A stretch of DNA of 64,000 nucleotides, taken from Trichoplax sp. H2 (Eukaryota > Placozoa > Uniplacotomia > Trichoplacea). The notes beneath the pieces were generated by a model that had not been told where the DNA came from, did no database searches, and was given only the letters and a program-made list of their open reading frames with translations. Location: contig NOWV01000077.1 of assembly GCA_003344405.1 (NCBI GenBank), forward strand, positions 62,001 through 126,000, written 5' to 3'. The number at the start of each line of letters is the position of its first letter. Position 1 is the first letter of the stretch. Below, in pieces: positions 45,711-59,300 of the stretch. A program made the translations under genes and the position numbers.

Positions 45711-48700
45711 TTACAACATCATCTCCGACTCGGCACAATTAGCTCCAACTTCAGCTTGAAAGCTGGCAGTGATAGCCGATTTAACTTCATTTTCCTTGTT
45801 ATTAACTGTCACTTGAACTTGCGAATCTTGAGCTACAGTTTCCACTTGATCATTACCGATTTGACTAACTTTAGCAACTTGTGAATCATTTACAGCGATT
45901 TCTGTTTCGTTTTCAACTTGTGGTGCATCCACTGTAGTCGCTGCACCGTTACTATTACTATTACTACTTCCTGCTTCTACCTCATTGATACGAGATGATT
46001 GTTGCTGTGTAGAATTATCATAATTAGGATTGGAATGAGCATTGATCGAATTTGATTCTCGTCGCTTGACTAATTCTTGTCGATATTTTAAATTCTTTGC
46101 CTCCGATTGCTGCACAGAATATTTTGCTAGTTTTTTAGCATTACCATTTCGCTTAATTAAAAGAATAATGATCAAAACAAACAGGAGCACAAGAACACCA
46201 CCAATAACTCCACCAATAATTGCTAATAATAATGTGTCATCTATTGATTGCAATAACAGAGAATATTATTTAAAATAGAAATTATCCTTCTGAAGAAGTT
46301 TAAATATTTAACCATATATCTAATTTTACAGGTAATATATCGTACATGATTGACGTTAGATTATGGATTAGCATTTAGTTACACTTAAGAGGATGTGAAA
46401 ACTCGAACTTACTAGTTAACGTTGTAACAACGAGAGTACTACTCGGTTGGCTGTAGCCTAATGAATTTCTGGCTATCACATAAATTTGATAGGTGGTGCG
46501 ATGCTGTAAATTGCTGAGGATATAGTTTGTGCTTGTAGTATTCCCAGCTAATAGATAATCTCCTTGGTTTTCAACTCGATAATAAATCATAAATAGTTGG
46601 GATAAAAAGCCGTTAGCACCAGCTTGCCAAGATAAGGCAATCGCTGATGTGGTAATATTGGTAGTGAATAATAAGCGTGGAGGCTGAGGAATGGCTAAAT
46701 GTATACGAAGAGAGAGAGAATAAGAATATTGATTAAGCAATCGAATATATAGCTTTCAATTCTATTCCATACCGCTAGTATTATCAAAGTTTATATAAGA
46801 TGATGCAGTATCCAAGGTATAAGATTATATTTTTTGAGAAGACTATAACTAGTTAAGACAGGAAAATTGTTACACTCATAGGTACGTACTTTTAGTATTT
46901 ACAACAAGCGCAATTTGATAAGAAAATCTGCCAAAGCTATTGGATATTTGACAAGTATAAGTGCCAGCATTCGCTGCAACAACATTTGTTATATTTAAAG
47001 TACTTGTTAAGACAGAGTTAGCGACTTCGTTTAGGATCTGTATATTATTTACGAGACTTTGTGGAACACTACTATTAATGGAAGATTGTCCTTGCAGATA
47101 TAGTCCATTTAATTTCCATACAATGACAGGCAAAGGATAACCACTTGCTGAACATGTTAGAACCGTATTCTCTTTCGTAAATGATTGTGCCGAAGTAGAT
47201 GTGCTACTGTTAACGAGGACATGTGGCGATTCTAGACGAAAACGATTAAATATAGGGCAATTAAATAATTGATTCTAGTATTACACAAATGTTTATATTA
47301 ATATCGCAGCAATACCAGAAGTAGTTAGCTATTATCGTTCATTTAGTTGCCATTGGCTGATCAGTTTGATAGGAATAGCATGATAAATAATTATAATATT
47401 CCGTGCGCTGAGTTATAACTAAAAGATAATGAAGAATTCTCTTACCTGTGATTCGAACTGTAACATTTCTGCTTGCAATTCCGATATCATTATTAGCTTT
47501 ACAAGAATATACTCCATCATAACTAACCGAGGCATTGGAAATGAATAGCGTTGCGTTAGGGAACTGGATTGCATTAGGAGGCATTTCAGCACCTTGTGGA
47601 GTAATTCTTATCCAATTATAAGTCAAATTAGAAGGATTGCCCATAGCAATACAAGGTAAAGTAATGTCTTGACTTCGATTGGCAACAACCAGAGTTGGCC
47701 CATTTCCTAATACTCCAGTAAAAATTGGTGGATCTAATGGTTGAAATATAGTAAATACACTTTAATATAGTCTAATATAAGAATGAAAGATCCAGTAATT
47801 ATAGGCGGATTGAACTGAATTAATCTTATGAATACCGAAAATTAGAAATACTCACATAAAACTATTAGTTGTGTTGTACTTGATATACTTCCAACAATAT
47901 TGCTAGCTTGACAAGTCAATATTTTCCCGTTCTCTGAAGGTAGCGGCTGCAACATCAAGGAAGAGCTTGAGATACCATGACTATTTAAGATAGGACCATT
48001 GTTGCCTTGCGATGATATAATTACATTGGGTAATGGAAAAGCAATTGCAGTGCATGATAAATTAAAATTTTGATTTGCTATTGCCTTTATAGTCTTCGGA
48101 AATGCTGCAATCCTTGGATATGCTGCAAACAGAATATTATTTAATATTTGAATATTTGATAATAACTGTTAATTATTATTCATGATGCATTTCCACTTAA
48201 CAAATAGTGCCTACGAACTTTTTTTATTAGCAATTTACTCTCCTTCATGGACAAGCAGTTGCCAATTTGTTAAAATTTAAAACCTATCCGTATTTTTAAT
48301 TATTAAAACTCACTTTGAACTACCAGTGCAAACGAATCTTTAATAGTATTAAACGGATTCTTGGCTTGACAGATATATTCCCTCGATTTTGAGCTATATT
48401 TGATATTCGACAACTGTAATTGGGCTGTCTTACTACCTGTCGAAACTACTTGATTGTTGATAATCCAAGTCGCATTAGCTGGAGGATTGCCACGATCTCG
48501 AATAGTGCAGTTAATATTACTAGTAGTATTTTCTCGAACTGTTAAGACTGAATTAGGCAGTGATAGGTATATTCCACTGGGAGGATCTACAATGGTTTGC
48601 AAAATATTACTTACGCGATATTTTAAAGTCTATATTAAGAAATATTTGCTGCTATTTAACATAAATGAAGTTTTTTATCTGTCAATTTTTCTTCGCAAAA

Positions 48701-51700
48701 GAAAAACTCTATCAAATTAATTATTGCTATTTATCTAATCTTGAGATGATGATCAAGCTTACTTACATAAAATGTTCAAAGTTGTTGTTCCTTGAACACT
48801 ACCTAATAAATTACTAGCTGCACATGTATAAATCGCTCCATTATCGGCTGATGTTGGAACGATATTAGTTGTAGCTAGGCCACGTCCTTGAGCAATAATA
48901 ATTTGATTAGCATTAGCAGTTATTGTTGCTGAGATCGATACGGTAGCAGGTGGATTAGCAGTAGTATTGCACCATATCCTAACGCCAGTATTTTGAACGA
49001 CAGTGATCGATTTTTGAATTCCATTAATACGAGGTGCCACTAAATACGTGTAGAAGTTAAGAGGAATCCCATCGTTAGCACTGACATACAGGTAAATGAT
49101 GGTAAAATTAGAGTCTATTTAATTTAATGGTAAATAGTGAGTTAGATTTGCACTTTTACAATGTTCTATCGGATAACAGAGAAGAATATTAAGACATGTA
49201 TACTATTAAATGGTTGCTTTTCCAAATCTTCTCAAGTTAAAAGTAAGGTGTGAACTTAGTTATTCGCTATAGATGCACAAACAGCAAAAATTGTTCATAT
49301 CGCTTAACTAGATATAAATGGCAAGTACTAAACTCCTTCTTCATTGTAATAGATTACTTAAAATGTCATTAGTGGCGATATACGTAACAGATACAAAAAC
49401 TATCACTTTTATCATCATTGATAGATATCAAAGGAAATAACTATTAGCAATCATAAAGATTTAAATTTACGTTCTAATCGGTGTTACAAACATCTACACA
49501 TGTAAATAACATTACCAGCTAATTGTCTACAATTAACAAATCGAAAACTAGCACTATTCCAATATCATCATAGCAAAAGTATCTTTAATAGCATAGTAAA
49601 GTAATAGTGATAACCAAAACGACTATATCAATTGCTGAAAACTGATCATCTCTAGGAAACCTACCTTGCACGACTAAGGAAAACTGGATTGATAATACAC
49701 CAATTTCATTGTTAATGATACAAGTATAAGAGTTTCCATTTTCGGAACTAGCAATATCAATTAAATTAAGATGGACAGAACTTGAAGCTTCAGTAATGAT
49801 ATTACTAGATGAATTGGCCTGCTTCCACGTTACATTGCCAGGTGGATAACCACGATCTTGAACTGAACATGCTACCAATAAGTTATTACTCTGATTGACT
49901 GTGATAATATTTTGTACAGGGTTAAGCTGAATCATTTCAGGTGGATCTAAAACAAGACGATTATTATTGTTAATCATTTGCTTATTTAATTAGTAAATCT
50001 GATAGATGAGTTAAAATATTAGTGAAACGCAGTGATGTTATTAAAGGTATATTTTATATTAAATGATTAAATTAGGGTAGATAACCTGAATGCAAGAAAT
50101 ATCTTGATTACATAGTAATATCATCTTCAATATTGACTTTTTATTGTGTTACAATTATATGAGTCAGCATGTAAAACAGTAATATTAATATTTGATCTGT
50201 GCATAATTTTATTATTCTCTAAATTATGCAGCATTCTCTAAAATATAGCCCTAATATTAATAATATTAAGTTTACAATCCTGCTATAGTATTTAAATATT
50301 CTATTGCAATTTTATATCGAAGAAATGGAATGATCTCGGAGATATTATGGCTATTATTGTGGTAACTACTTTAGTTTAGCTGATGCCTGAATAAATTCAT
50401 AAATGTGCTTCAGAAATATTGGAAGATTAGTTACAATTGAAAGATGGAACGAAATTATTAAGCAGGCTAAAGGAAGAAGCCAAGTGCTTTTAGTGATCTC
50501 TAGTTTAGCAGGAAGTCCCAACGCAATGTCAACAATATCCAAGATGCTATTTTTAAACTAAACTATAAATACTTTTAAAGGAAGTATTGAGTTATCGAAA
50601 TACTCCAATCTAGTATTCGCCATACCATAACTTTTATATTAGGTCAGTTTTACATGTCTTTATGATATTATCCAAAATATACGCGTACATACAATACTGC
50701 AAAACTAACTGAATCTTTCATAGCTGCGCGGTTGCATGATAAATAAGATGGTTGTATCGGATAAACTTACATAAAACAACCAGATTCGCTGCTACCTGAG
50801 GACCAGCACCTCTGGAATTGATGGGTTTACAGGTATATCTTCCAGCGTCATACTGGCTAACATTAGCAATGGTTAATACGGAACTGTTTTCCATGCTAAC
50901 TGAAATTCGTGGATCCGATAAATTAACGGGTATGCCATTAAATCGCCAATCATATTGAATATCAGTAGGAATAGCTCGAGCAAGGCACCAAAATTGGACA
51001 CCATTTCTATATCGAATGGTTTGATTCTGAGGTGATACCAATATAATAGGTGGACCTATCCAATTTTAACATGTATCATGACAAGATATCATAAATATAT
51101 TAGGTTAGAAAGGATTATTACGTAAATTGATTAGAATTTTATTATAAATAATTGAATGTTAACCATAGTTAACCGGAAGAAAATAGAGTTAAATGTTATG
51201 CTATTTCCATCGGTACCCGTAGCAGTTAATACCTTGAACGTAGAGCTGGAAGGATTTCGAAACTGTCATTAATGACTGACCATTAAACATTACAGTTAAT
51301 GTATACGTTCCATTATCCAAGAAATTAGTATTGTTAATGGAAAAATACTGATTGTATTCATATTGACTTGCCGAATTGTATTGAACTGCCATTCTGGAAT
51401 GTGCCATCGATTTAATTTCAATCATTGGAGAAAAAATATACTGGTACAATAATTTTCCTTGAAAATACCAGTATGATTGCATTGGAGTTCCTTGGATAGT
51501 TACTGTAACTTGAATATTTTGTGAAAAATTGACTTGAGCGTAACTAGGTGTTATTCTCACCGTGTTGTTGACTAGCAGAAAGATGAGAATTGACATTATA
51601 AAATCGATTTCATATTAGTCTTATTTTAATCTCATTCTATCTTGATTTGGGCTAAATATCAAACTTAACAGATAGAATTCTGCTTCTTACAGTTAGAGTA

Positions 51701-54700
51701 ATGATAGAACGTGTCATAGTAGATAATACTTTAAATTACATATATTGCATCGCTTCGTTACTTTATTGTTGATGAAATTAGCCAAAATAAGCAAAAATAT
51801 CATCCTAACAAATTTAATAGTTTGCATTTTGCTTATAGATAGAGTAACGCTAAGGTGTAGCGTAGCGGATTACGTATATTGCATCGCTTAATTATTTTGT
51901 TATTTACTAATTTTTCAAAAATGCAAAATTATCATCGGATCAAGCTTAACAGATTGTATTCTGCTTCTTATAGTTAGAGTAATGCCAAGAAGTGTCGTAA
52001 GGGATAATACCGTGGATCATGTATATCGCATCGCTTAGTTATATTGTTGTTGATTAGATTTACAAAATTATACGAAATTATTGCTCTATCTTCATAATGT
52101 CTCTATCAAGGCTAAAAGCAATTTCATGAAACTTACCGTTAACGAATAGCCAAGCCGACACATTTGGGCTAGTACCAATGGAATTATTAACAACGCAACT
52201 ATATATTCCAGCATCCGTTAGTAAAACATCTTCGATTTGCAATGTGTTATTATTGGATAAAATGGAAAATCGGTTGCTCATAAAATCAATTAGGCGGTCT
52301 TGATAATGCCAAGTAACCGTGGTTTGTATAGGTATAGCAGAGGCACCACATGGAAATCTTGCAGTTTCTCCATCAAACAGGGTCGTGTTTTGTGGAGCAG
52401 CTATGATTTTTGGAGGTCCTATTAGATCAAGGAAAATCCCATTTAAGGTTAATTCAATTCATGAAGCCATAGAAAGTATCATGAAGAGAGGAAGTTTAAG
52501 TAGTTATTATTATGTTTTTAAGTAATATATTGATATTGAAGCAGGGCGATTGCCTCCGAAATGGCTATACAAAATAAGAATACGTGTAACAGCTCGAGTT
52601 CCGACAGCTTCTTATCGAAATCAGATCATGATTAACTACTGTACATCACAATAAAACCTACTGATCGATTCCTGTTTGGCCTTAATTTGCTGCCACTAAG
52701 CTAGGGTAGAGAGACTGCAAAGTAACTTTATTTGATTACCTTGAACTGTTAAATGATAATTTAATAATCGTTGTGTAAAACCGCCTTTAACAAAGAATAC
52801 TTGAATTGAATAAACACCGGTATCCGATAATAAAACATCCCGAATCGTCATTTCTTCGTGGTAATTTCCTAAGCTTCCTTTCTGCTTAAAACCAATCCTC
52901 TCGTTCTTTGATAAAGCTATCCCAGTACTACTGTTACCTTTATATAAATAGGTAAAGAGTGGTCGAGTTTTGAAATACCATGTTGTTGCTACAGGTTCCC
53001 CAATAATTGTAGCAGATACTGTTATAGAATCTCCAACCATAATTGCATTGGAAGGTGACTGCAGTTCGACGTATTTCTCAGCTAAATTAAGACATTAAAA
53101 AAGCATTCAGTCAGACTTGAAAAGAGGACTAACCCGACCTTTCAGTTCAACAATATCGAAGAAATCGATATCGAAATTGAAATTCATCTATCTCCTTACG
53201 CAAAACTCTCAAAAATGCCGTTTTGGAAGTTGCTTGACCAAGGGCATTACTAGCCATGCAAGAATAACTGCCAATATCATCCAATGTTGCTGATAGAATG
53301 TAAAGTGTTGATCCTCGTATGACATAATGAGAACTAAGAGGAATTATTAATGTATTATTGAAATACCATTTGTAGTCAGAAATAGGAGGTACAGCGGTTG
53401 CTTGACAAGTAAAGGTAGCATTGCTCGTTAGTGTAACATTGCTATCTTTTGGGTTAGCAGTAATTGTCGGCAAATCTAGTAAATAGTAGATGAAATAGTT
53501 CATCATTAGGGGAGGATATCAAGACAGTATATCATGTGGCCTTTTCCGGATATAAATCTGGTATTGCAGTTGATTCGGTGATGTTTATTCGATAATTAAC
53601 ACGCATAAATTTTATCTACTAGTTCCAGCCGATGTAATCAAGGTGATTGAAAATAAATTAAAAATAATAAATCGACCTTACCTTCTACGATTACCGATGC
53701 AGTTGCTTGAATTGGTGCGGGAGCTCCTTCAAACCAGACACTTGCTATATAAACTCCATTATCGCCAATATTGCTGTTGTTAATATACAATATTTCATAA
53801 CCTTCATCAAAAATACGCTGTATATCTATACGCAAATCAGTTGATTGGTGATAGATGGTTTGATTGAAAGGATAAAGATACTGAAATAATAAAGTTTTCC
53901 CTCGGTACCAAAATGTCTCCAGAATTTTGCCTTGATAGCCGGCAGTTAATTCGATATCAGCATTGATGTTGACATTAACTTGCATTGGAGTTAATGATAT
54001 ACTGTTACCTAGACAAGAGAAATCTTTTTTGTTATAACACGACGTATTATATGGCTAAAGATGATAATCGAATGTAATTTAGAATTGGAAGGTCCAGATG
54101 TTTGCTAGTTCATAAGAAATAGATGTTACGCAATATAACTGATAAAAATCAACATAGGGAAGGAACGGCGAAATAATTTGTTAGCCTAATGAAAGGATTT
54201 GGTCGGAGTGCACAAAATTAATATTTAAATGCATAAGCAAATTATTGCTCTCCCTATTGTAATCTAGGATTAGTTCTATCGGCCCATAAACTTGAAAGTG
54301 ATCAATTCTAAGGTGGCTAAATTTAAAGTAATCAAATTTCAGATCAATTTAGAAGTCCCAACTTGCTTTCAAATTTTATTCTCAAAATCATTTATATCTG
54401 CCGGTAAAGACCCTTCTTAACAATCATCCAATTGATAATGAAGTACTAATTTGGATAGAAAAATTGAAATTTTTTTACTTAATAAATTAATAAGTAGAAA
54501 AAATTATTTCTAGACCATGAACTGATATATTTATCGGGAAAAATTCTCTTGAATGATCGATGAATTTGTCATGAAGCATTAATGTAGAAAAAGAAATTAA
54601 ATTTTTTTGCTCACTGCATTAATAACTAGACAAAATTATTTCTAGACCATGGGCTGTTATACTCATCGGGAAAAACCTTAATGATCATCTAATTCGTTTT

Positions 54701-56368
54701 GAAGTATTAATATGGATACAAAAACTAAATTTTATGCTCAATATATTGATAACTAGACAAGATTAATTCTAAAGCATGGACTGTTATACTCATCGGGAAA
54801 AATCTTTCTTATTGATCATCTAATTCGTTATGAAGCATTAATGTGGATAGAAAAATTGAATTATTTTACTTGATTAACTAATTTCTAGGCCATGGAGTTT
54901 TATACTCGTAAGTAAAAATCCTTCTTAAATGGTTACTAATTCGCAGTGAAGCATTAATACGGATATACACATTGAATTTTTACTTGATCAGTACATTAAT
55001 AACTAGATAAGATTAATTTCGAAACCATGGGCATAGAAATTACTACCATCACTATTTACAACTAGTAGTGGAGACGGCATAAAAAGGTGTAAGGAATCAG
55101 AAGCTGCTCTCTTCTATACGATGATACTTTTATCCTCAAAAATTAGTAGAAGTAAATAAAATCATATCCTCTTAGTTTAAAGTAGAAGCATATATTGTAG
55201 TAGTCAGGATTTATGTAATCCATCATTTCATAAAATATTGATCTTATATGAAATTGCATCGATTGTTTACAATCTATAGATCTATGCAGTGATATTACAT
55301 CATTTTGTTACTCCATTTCAAGACTATGACTTAACGATTCCCATTTTACTTTCTATTATCTGTATGACTAGAGGCTAGTTTTTCGATTAAATGATTGTAG
55401 AGATTTTAGTACCGATTTTCTATATTTTTGATTAAACCATTTTCTCCATGATACTTTGATTACGACCCAATATTTAAAGCCTAAATACGAGAATATGCCT
55501 TGGTTATAATAATACTTTAATCAGCTTTAGTAAATTGCAGGCTGGTTATTTCGCAATTCTCGAATTACAATCACTTTTAGGTCATAATCCTAACTTTATC
55601 ATAACTACAGATTCGACTAATATTGGTGCTTATTAGAATTATTTTGCTACCAAAACATTATCTTGATTGCGTGACCGAAATGATTACCCAATTTTTCAAA
55701 TGCAGTATATTAATCTTGAGTTATAATCAATAAGTTTTTTTCTACTCGATATTTTGCAATGATCCTACTCCATGTGAGAATTGAAATTCTTCAAATTCTA
55801 GCATCATAATCGTTTTCATTTATAAGGTAATATATCAGCTATTCCTGCGATTAAAATTGTATTCATGCCACTGAGGAGATACGTTCAAGGTTAACGTTAC
55901 TAAGAGTAAAATATGATTAAATACTATCATCTCTTATGATTCCTTTCAAATTAAAACCTTTAATATTCATATATCACTATCATCAGAGTATGATACATCA
56001 ACATTATTATTCTCCTTATTTGCTTTCGATCAAATCCATTTCTTCACGATTTGAAGTACTTATTTTCAATATAATGTTTTTAACCCACAATTATCGTCAG
56101 ACGATAGCAACAATTGTAGTAGACTACAGTTCGGTTGGTAGGCAAAATCGATTAATACCGAAGATATTTACTAGTGAACCTTCTGCAATTTTGGTATACA
56201 CAGTTTAACAACATTAAGCTTAATTTGAATAGGCTAGTCAATAGGATTATAAGTACAACTATTTTTTCTTAAGTTATTAATCAGCTCACCATTAATAGTT
56301 GCAGTAGAAAATATCTGGCAAATTAATAAGATCGAAATTAGATTACCAGAAAGAATCAGCTTGGCCAT
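45711..56368 (-). CDS. Single-pass Ig/fibronectin-III adhesion receptor with alternating cysteine-less V-like domains
   Basis: A predicted cell-surface adhesion or recognition receptor of 1488 residues; ligand unknown. The 15 exons are 56368-56290, 54008-53682, 53475-53200, 53081-52740, 52418-52137, 51571-51233, 51055-50771, 49946-49665, 49039-48767, 48586-48314, 48122-47856, 47733-47446, 47231-46890, 46694-46413, 46240-45711. Every intron is phase 1 and each ectodomain exon is one domain. Residues 1-26 are a signal peptide. Twelve Ig-like domains follow: 1, 3 and 5 lack any cysteine (DNGVYIASV, DTGVYSIQV, DNGTYTLTV where Y-x-C is expected), while 2, 4, 6 and 7-12 keep both. Domains 8 and 10 lack the core Trp. 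One FN3 domain (about 1219-1312), a membrane helix (about 1316-1341) and a 147-residue tail follow, with an NPNY motif (1383-1386) and C-terminal EMML. The many sequons suggest heavy glycosylation. No one-to-one vertebrate orthologue is recognised. Confidence 0.93.
51661..52080. repeat. Three diverged ~140-bp tandem units in a receptor intron
   Basis: Within intron 5 of the Ig-receptor gene, three units share GATAGAATTCTGCTTCTTA or a degraded form, GTTAGAGTAATG, and TATATTGCATCGCTT. The latter block occurs near 51742, 51876 and 52022, i.e. 134 and 146 bp apart. It is non-coding. Confidence 0.75.
54395..55035. repeat. Five ~125-bp tandem units in receptor intron 1
   Basis: Units share GAAGCATTAATGTGGATA, a TTGAATTTTTTTACTTGAT-like block, TTAATAACTAGA(C/T)AA(G/A)ATTA, TTTCTA(G/A)ACCATG and ACTGTTATACTCATCGGGAA. 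The ATACTCATCGGG-type block recurs near 54528, 54658, 54788 and 54902. Copies are clearly diverged. Intron 1, at 2.3 kb, is the longest intron of this gene, partly because of the array. Confidence 0.8.
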
Positions 56369-59300
56369 ATCCACACTTTGACTAGTATGAATTATGCTTT
56401 CAATTGCGACAACAGATAACTAATCGAAGCAAAGTCTTTTCATGTGTGACAATGATGAAAATAAAAAAAAATTAATCCATTCCTATTGGGTAGACATGCT
56501 TTTTGTATCACCTCTCCTCAATAGAACATTGGAGCAATGTTGGATTAATTTAGAGATATGCTTTGTTACTAATTGGATTTATCGTTTGTTATTAATATTA
56601 TTAATTTGAAAATAGGGTGAGTATATTCGTAATCGGATTAATAATAGTGATTATTTGTTATGGCTATGAATGATGACAACTGAGTAGAGTTGCCAGAGTT
56701 TCAAAATATGGTTATTATAATCATCAAGGTAAATAGAATGGGAGGAAAGCCAAGAGGAGAATATCACCTGATAATTAGACGATTAGAATAAGACGATGAA
56801 ACCAATAGTATTTCATTACGTGGGTGGGATTTGTTAATTTAAAATAGAAATACAAACTGCAACCATTGATATAACTTTCTTAATGGTTTTTGATAATTCC
56901 ACTTTTTCTTTTGTTCACTTACGAGTAGATATCATCATGCAAGGCCAATACACTGCAAGTTCTTGCTAGCAATAAGATTATCATGGTACTACCAATCTAG
57001 GGATGGGCTTTATTATAGCTATTTTTTGATGTTAGCTTATCTACATGAAGGTGTGGCGATACAATGGATAAAAAATGTTGTACATCATCGGAGAGATAAG
57101 AAGAATTTTTTTCTCAGATAAAAATAACAGGATATGAAAGTAGACTTTGACAATTCTCATCGAGATATCATTATGACTAATCTTGTAAAATTAGTTATAC
57201 GGTACTATGAAATTAATTTTATCTACGTATAGCAATAGAATAGAAAAATAGCCTTACTATGCTCTCATCAAGAAGTCATTGTTGATCTAAAGAATCACCA
57301 TCAAGAAGCCATTATTGATCTAAAGAACTTGTCTACAGAGTAAAGGAACTCTAATTTTTTTCATGAAATGTTGCTAATAATCAACACTGGACTAGGTATG
57401 ATCATGTTAAATTCGTTTCTAGCATTATTAGTGTATGAATCCATATGCCAAATTGAAGAAATAGGTGCTAGGGAATTTATTCATTTACCATGATTTTAGA
57501 TTAATCATGATGACATGAAGATGTAATATGGTAGTTTCATTTTTGACCTCTTTTACTGATAAGTGATAAGTATACGTAGTAAATGATAAGCTTAATATCG
57601 TCGTCGTAACATGGGATAAGGTTAAGAAATTAACTTTGTATTTCTAACAAATTGCCATTAAATACTTTTCATTATCGTCAGTTCCTATCGACTGAAGAGG
57701 TCATTTTCTCATTATTGGAAATTGTGTGCTTTACTTTATAAACTCTTTACCTCCATAATCAAGAGAGAAGTATACAATAATCTAATTCTTAGTGAAACTG
57801 ATCAAAAGCAAATACAGATATATACTATACCATGGATAATGACTGCAATTGATTCATTCAAATGCATGGCTTGTAATTTAGACGATGAAATTATAGGAAT
57901 TATCAGAGGTCATCAGTAAATCATCAGTTATCTATGCTATTAAATTCTAAGCAAAGATTAAGCGATCAAAATGATAACCATTCGATCAAAAAGCAGTGAA
58001 GGATGAAAATCTTTGTTCATACGTATGAATAGAAGTTCTGAAATGTAAGCTATTTTGTCTTTAAAATTATCTCTTTTAATCACTAACGCAAAAGTTTGAA
58101 GTAAACTATACTCATTAAATCAAATCTAGCTTAGTCATATATAGCAAGTATGCAAATAAAACGTCACCATAAGCATTAAAATATTATAATATGAAAATAA
58201 TGAATATATTAAAGCGATAATAAACAAAATTGCGGTGATGCTTTGCTTAATTACTTGGTATCAATTTGATCTTGCAATAGGGTTTACTATCCTCTGCTCG
58301 GAAATTAAGTTTGGGATTGTGAAATCTCTCTCATTTCACTTCACTTATAATTGATCAGTTTACTAGAATTAGCAAAACACTATCTTATCTCGCAATAAGA
58401 ATAGCTGATATATATATAGCCTTCAAATTCAAATGGTTTATTAAACCGCTATGTAAATCACATTCTGGGAGGTTTGTCGTAAATCACTTCTCCTGCCTCA
58501 TAAGAGCAGTCGAAAGAGGCTAAGATAAACTGGATAATCAGACTTAGTCAATTTTTAATCAATTACAATTCCTTACAAATCATGTATCTAGCAGTCTCTA
58601 CTCTCTATATAATAATTCCTTACTTGAAAATCAGTCGAGCCCAGAAACGACATCCGGCTACGATAAACCGGACAATTATCCAGATACTTAGCACTGTAGA
58701 ATCATCATATAGATTAATATTACTTTCTATAGTACTTAGGATTTATAACTATATCTCTTAGCTAGTTACTACTGAAGGAATCTTAAAATTTATGATGCAC
58801 TGCAGGGATGTTCAGAGAAAGATGTTTAAAGTATCTGTAACAAGGATAGATCAAGACAATGTCAGCTATTAATCTCAACAAGCTCAATTTACCAAGTGCT
58901 ACGGACTAAATATATTGCGGTATACATACGTATGATTAGTAAGGCAATGAATTGATCCTATCTTTATGAAAAGCACCGTATGCTACGGAGAGATTTTGTA
59001 GTAAAGTGTAGGAATACGTGTGTTTGGTTACTTGATCGATCAATGAATCAATTATATAATTACTTGTAGCTAAGTTTGCTATTGTGATGCTGGATTCTAT
59101 CTAGAGTATTAGACTGTCCTAAATAAGAGTGATATTTCAGTAGCGCTAAAACCGAATAATAGCACCGTAGTGGATGACAGATTGCGATCAATGATATTGG
59201 AAATCTTTGAATTTATTATTCTGTTATTTATACATAGTTTTCCTTTAAATATACGTAAATATATTCAATATTAGTTGTCGAACAGATTGTTTCGGTTCTA

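Noticed and set aside
51233-51596. Apparent second signal peptide (MSILIFLLV) suggesting a separate Ig gene start
   Set aside because: The codons before TCAACAACAC lie upstream of a CTGCTAG acceptor that is phase 1, as for all other receptor exons. The hydrophobic start is translated intron.
52696-53040. Possible start MVGDSITV as a gene beginning within Ig domain 3
   Set aside because: The exon continues in frame upstream to a TTTAG acceptor at 53081 with a normal first strand, so the Met is internal.
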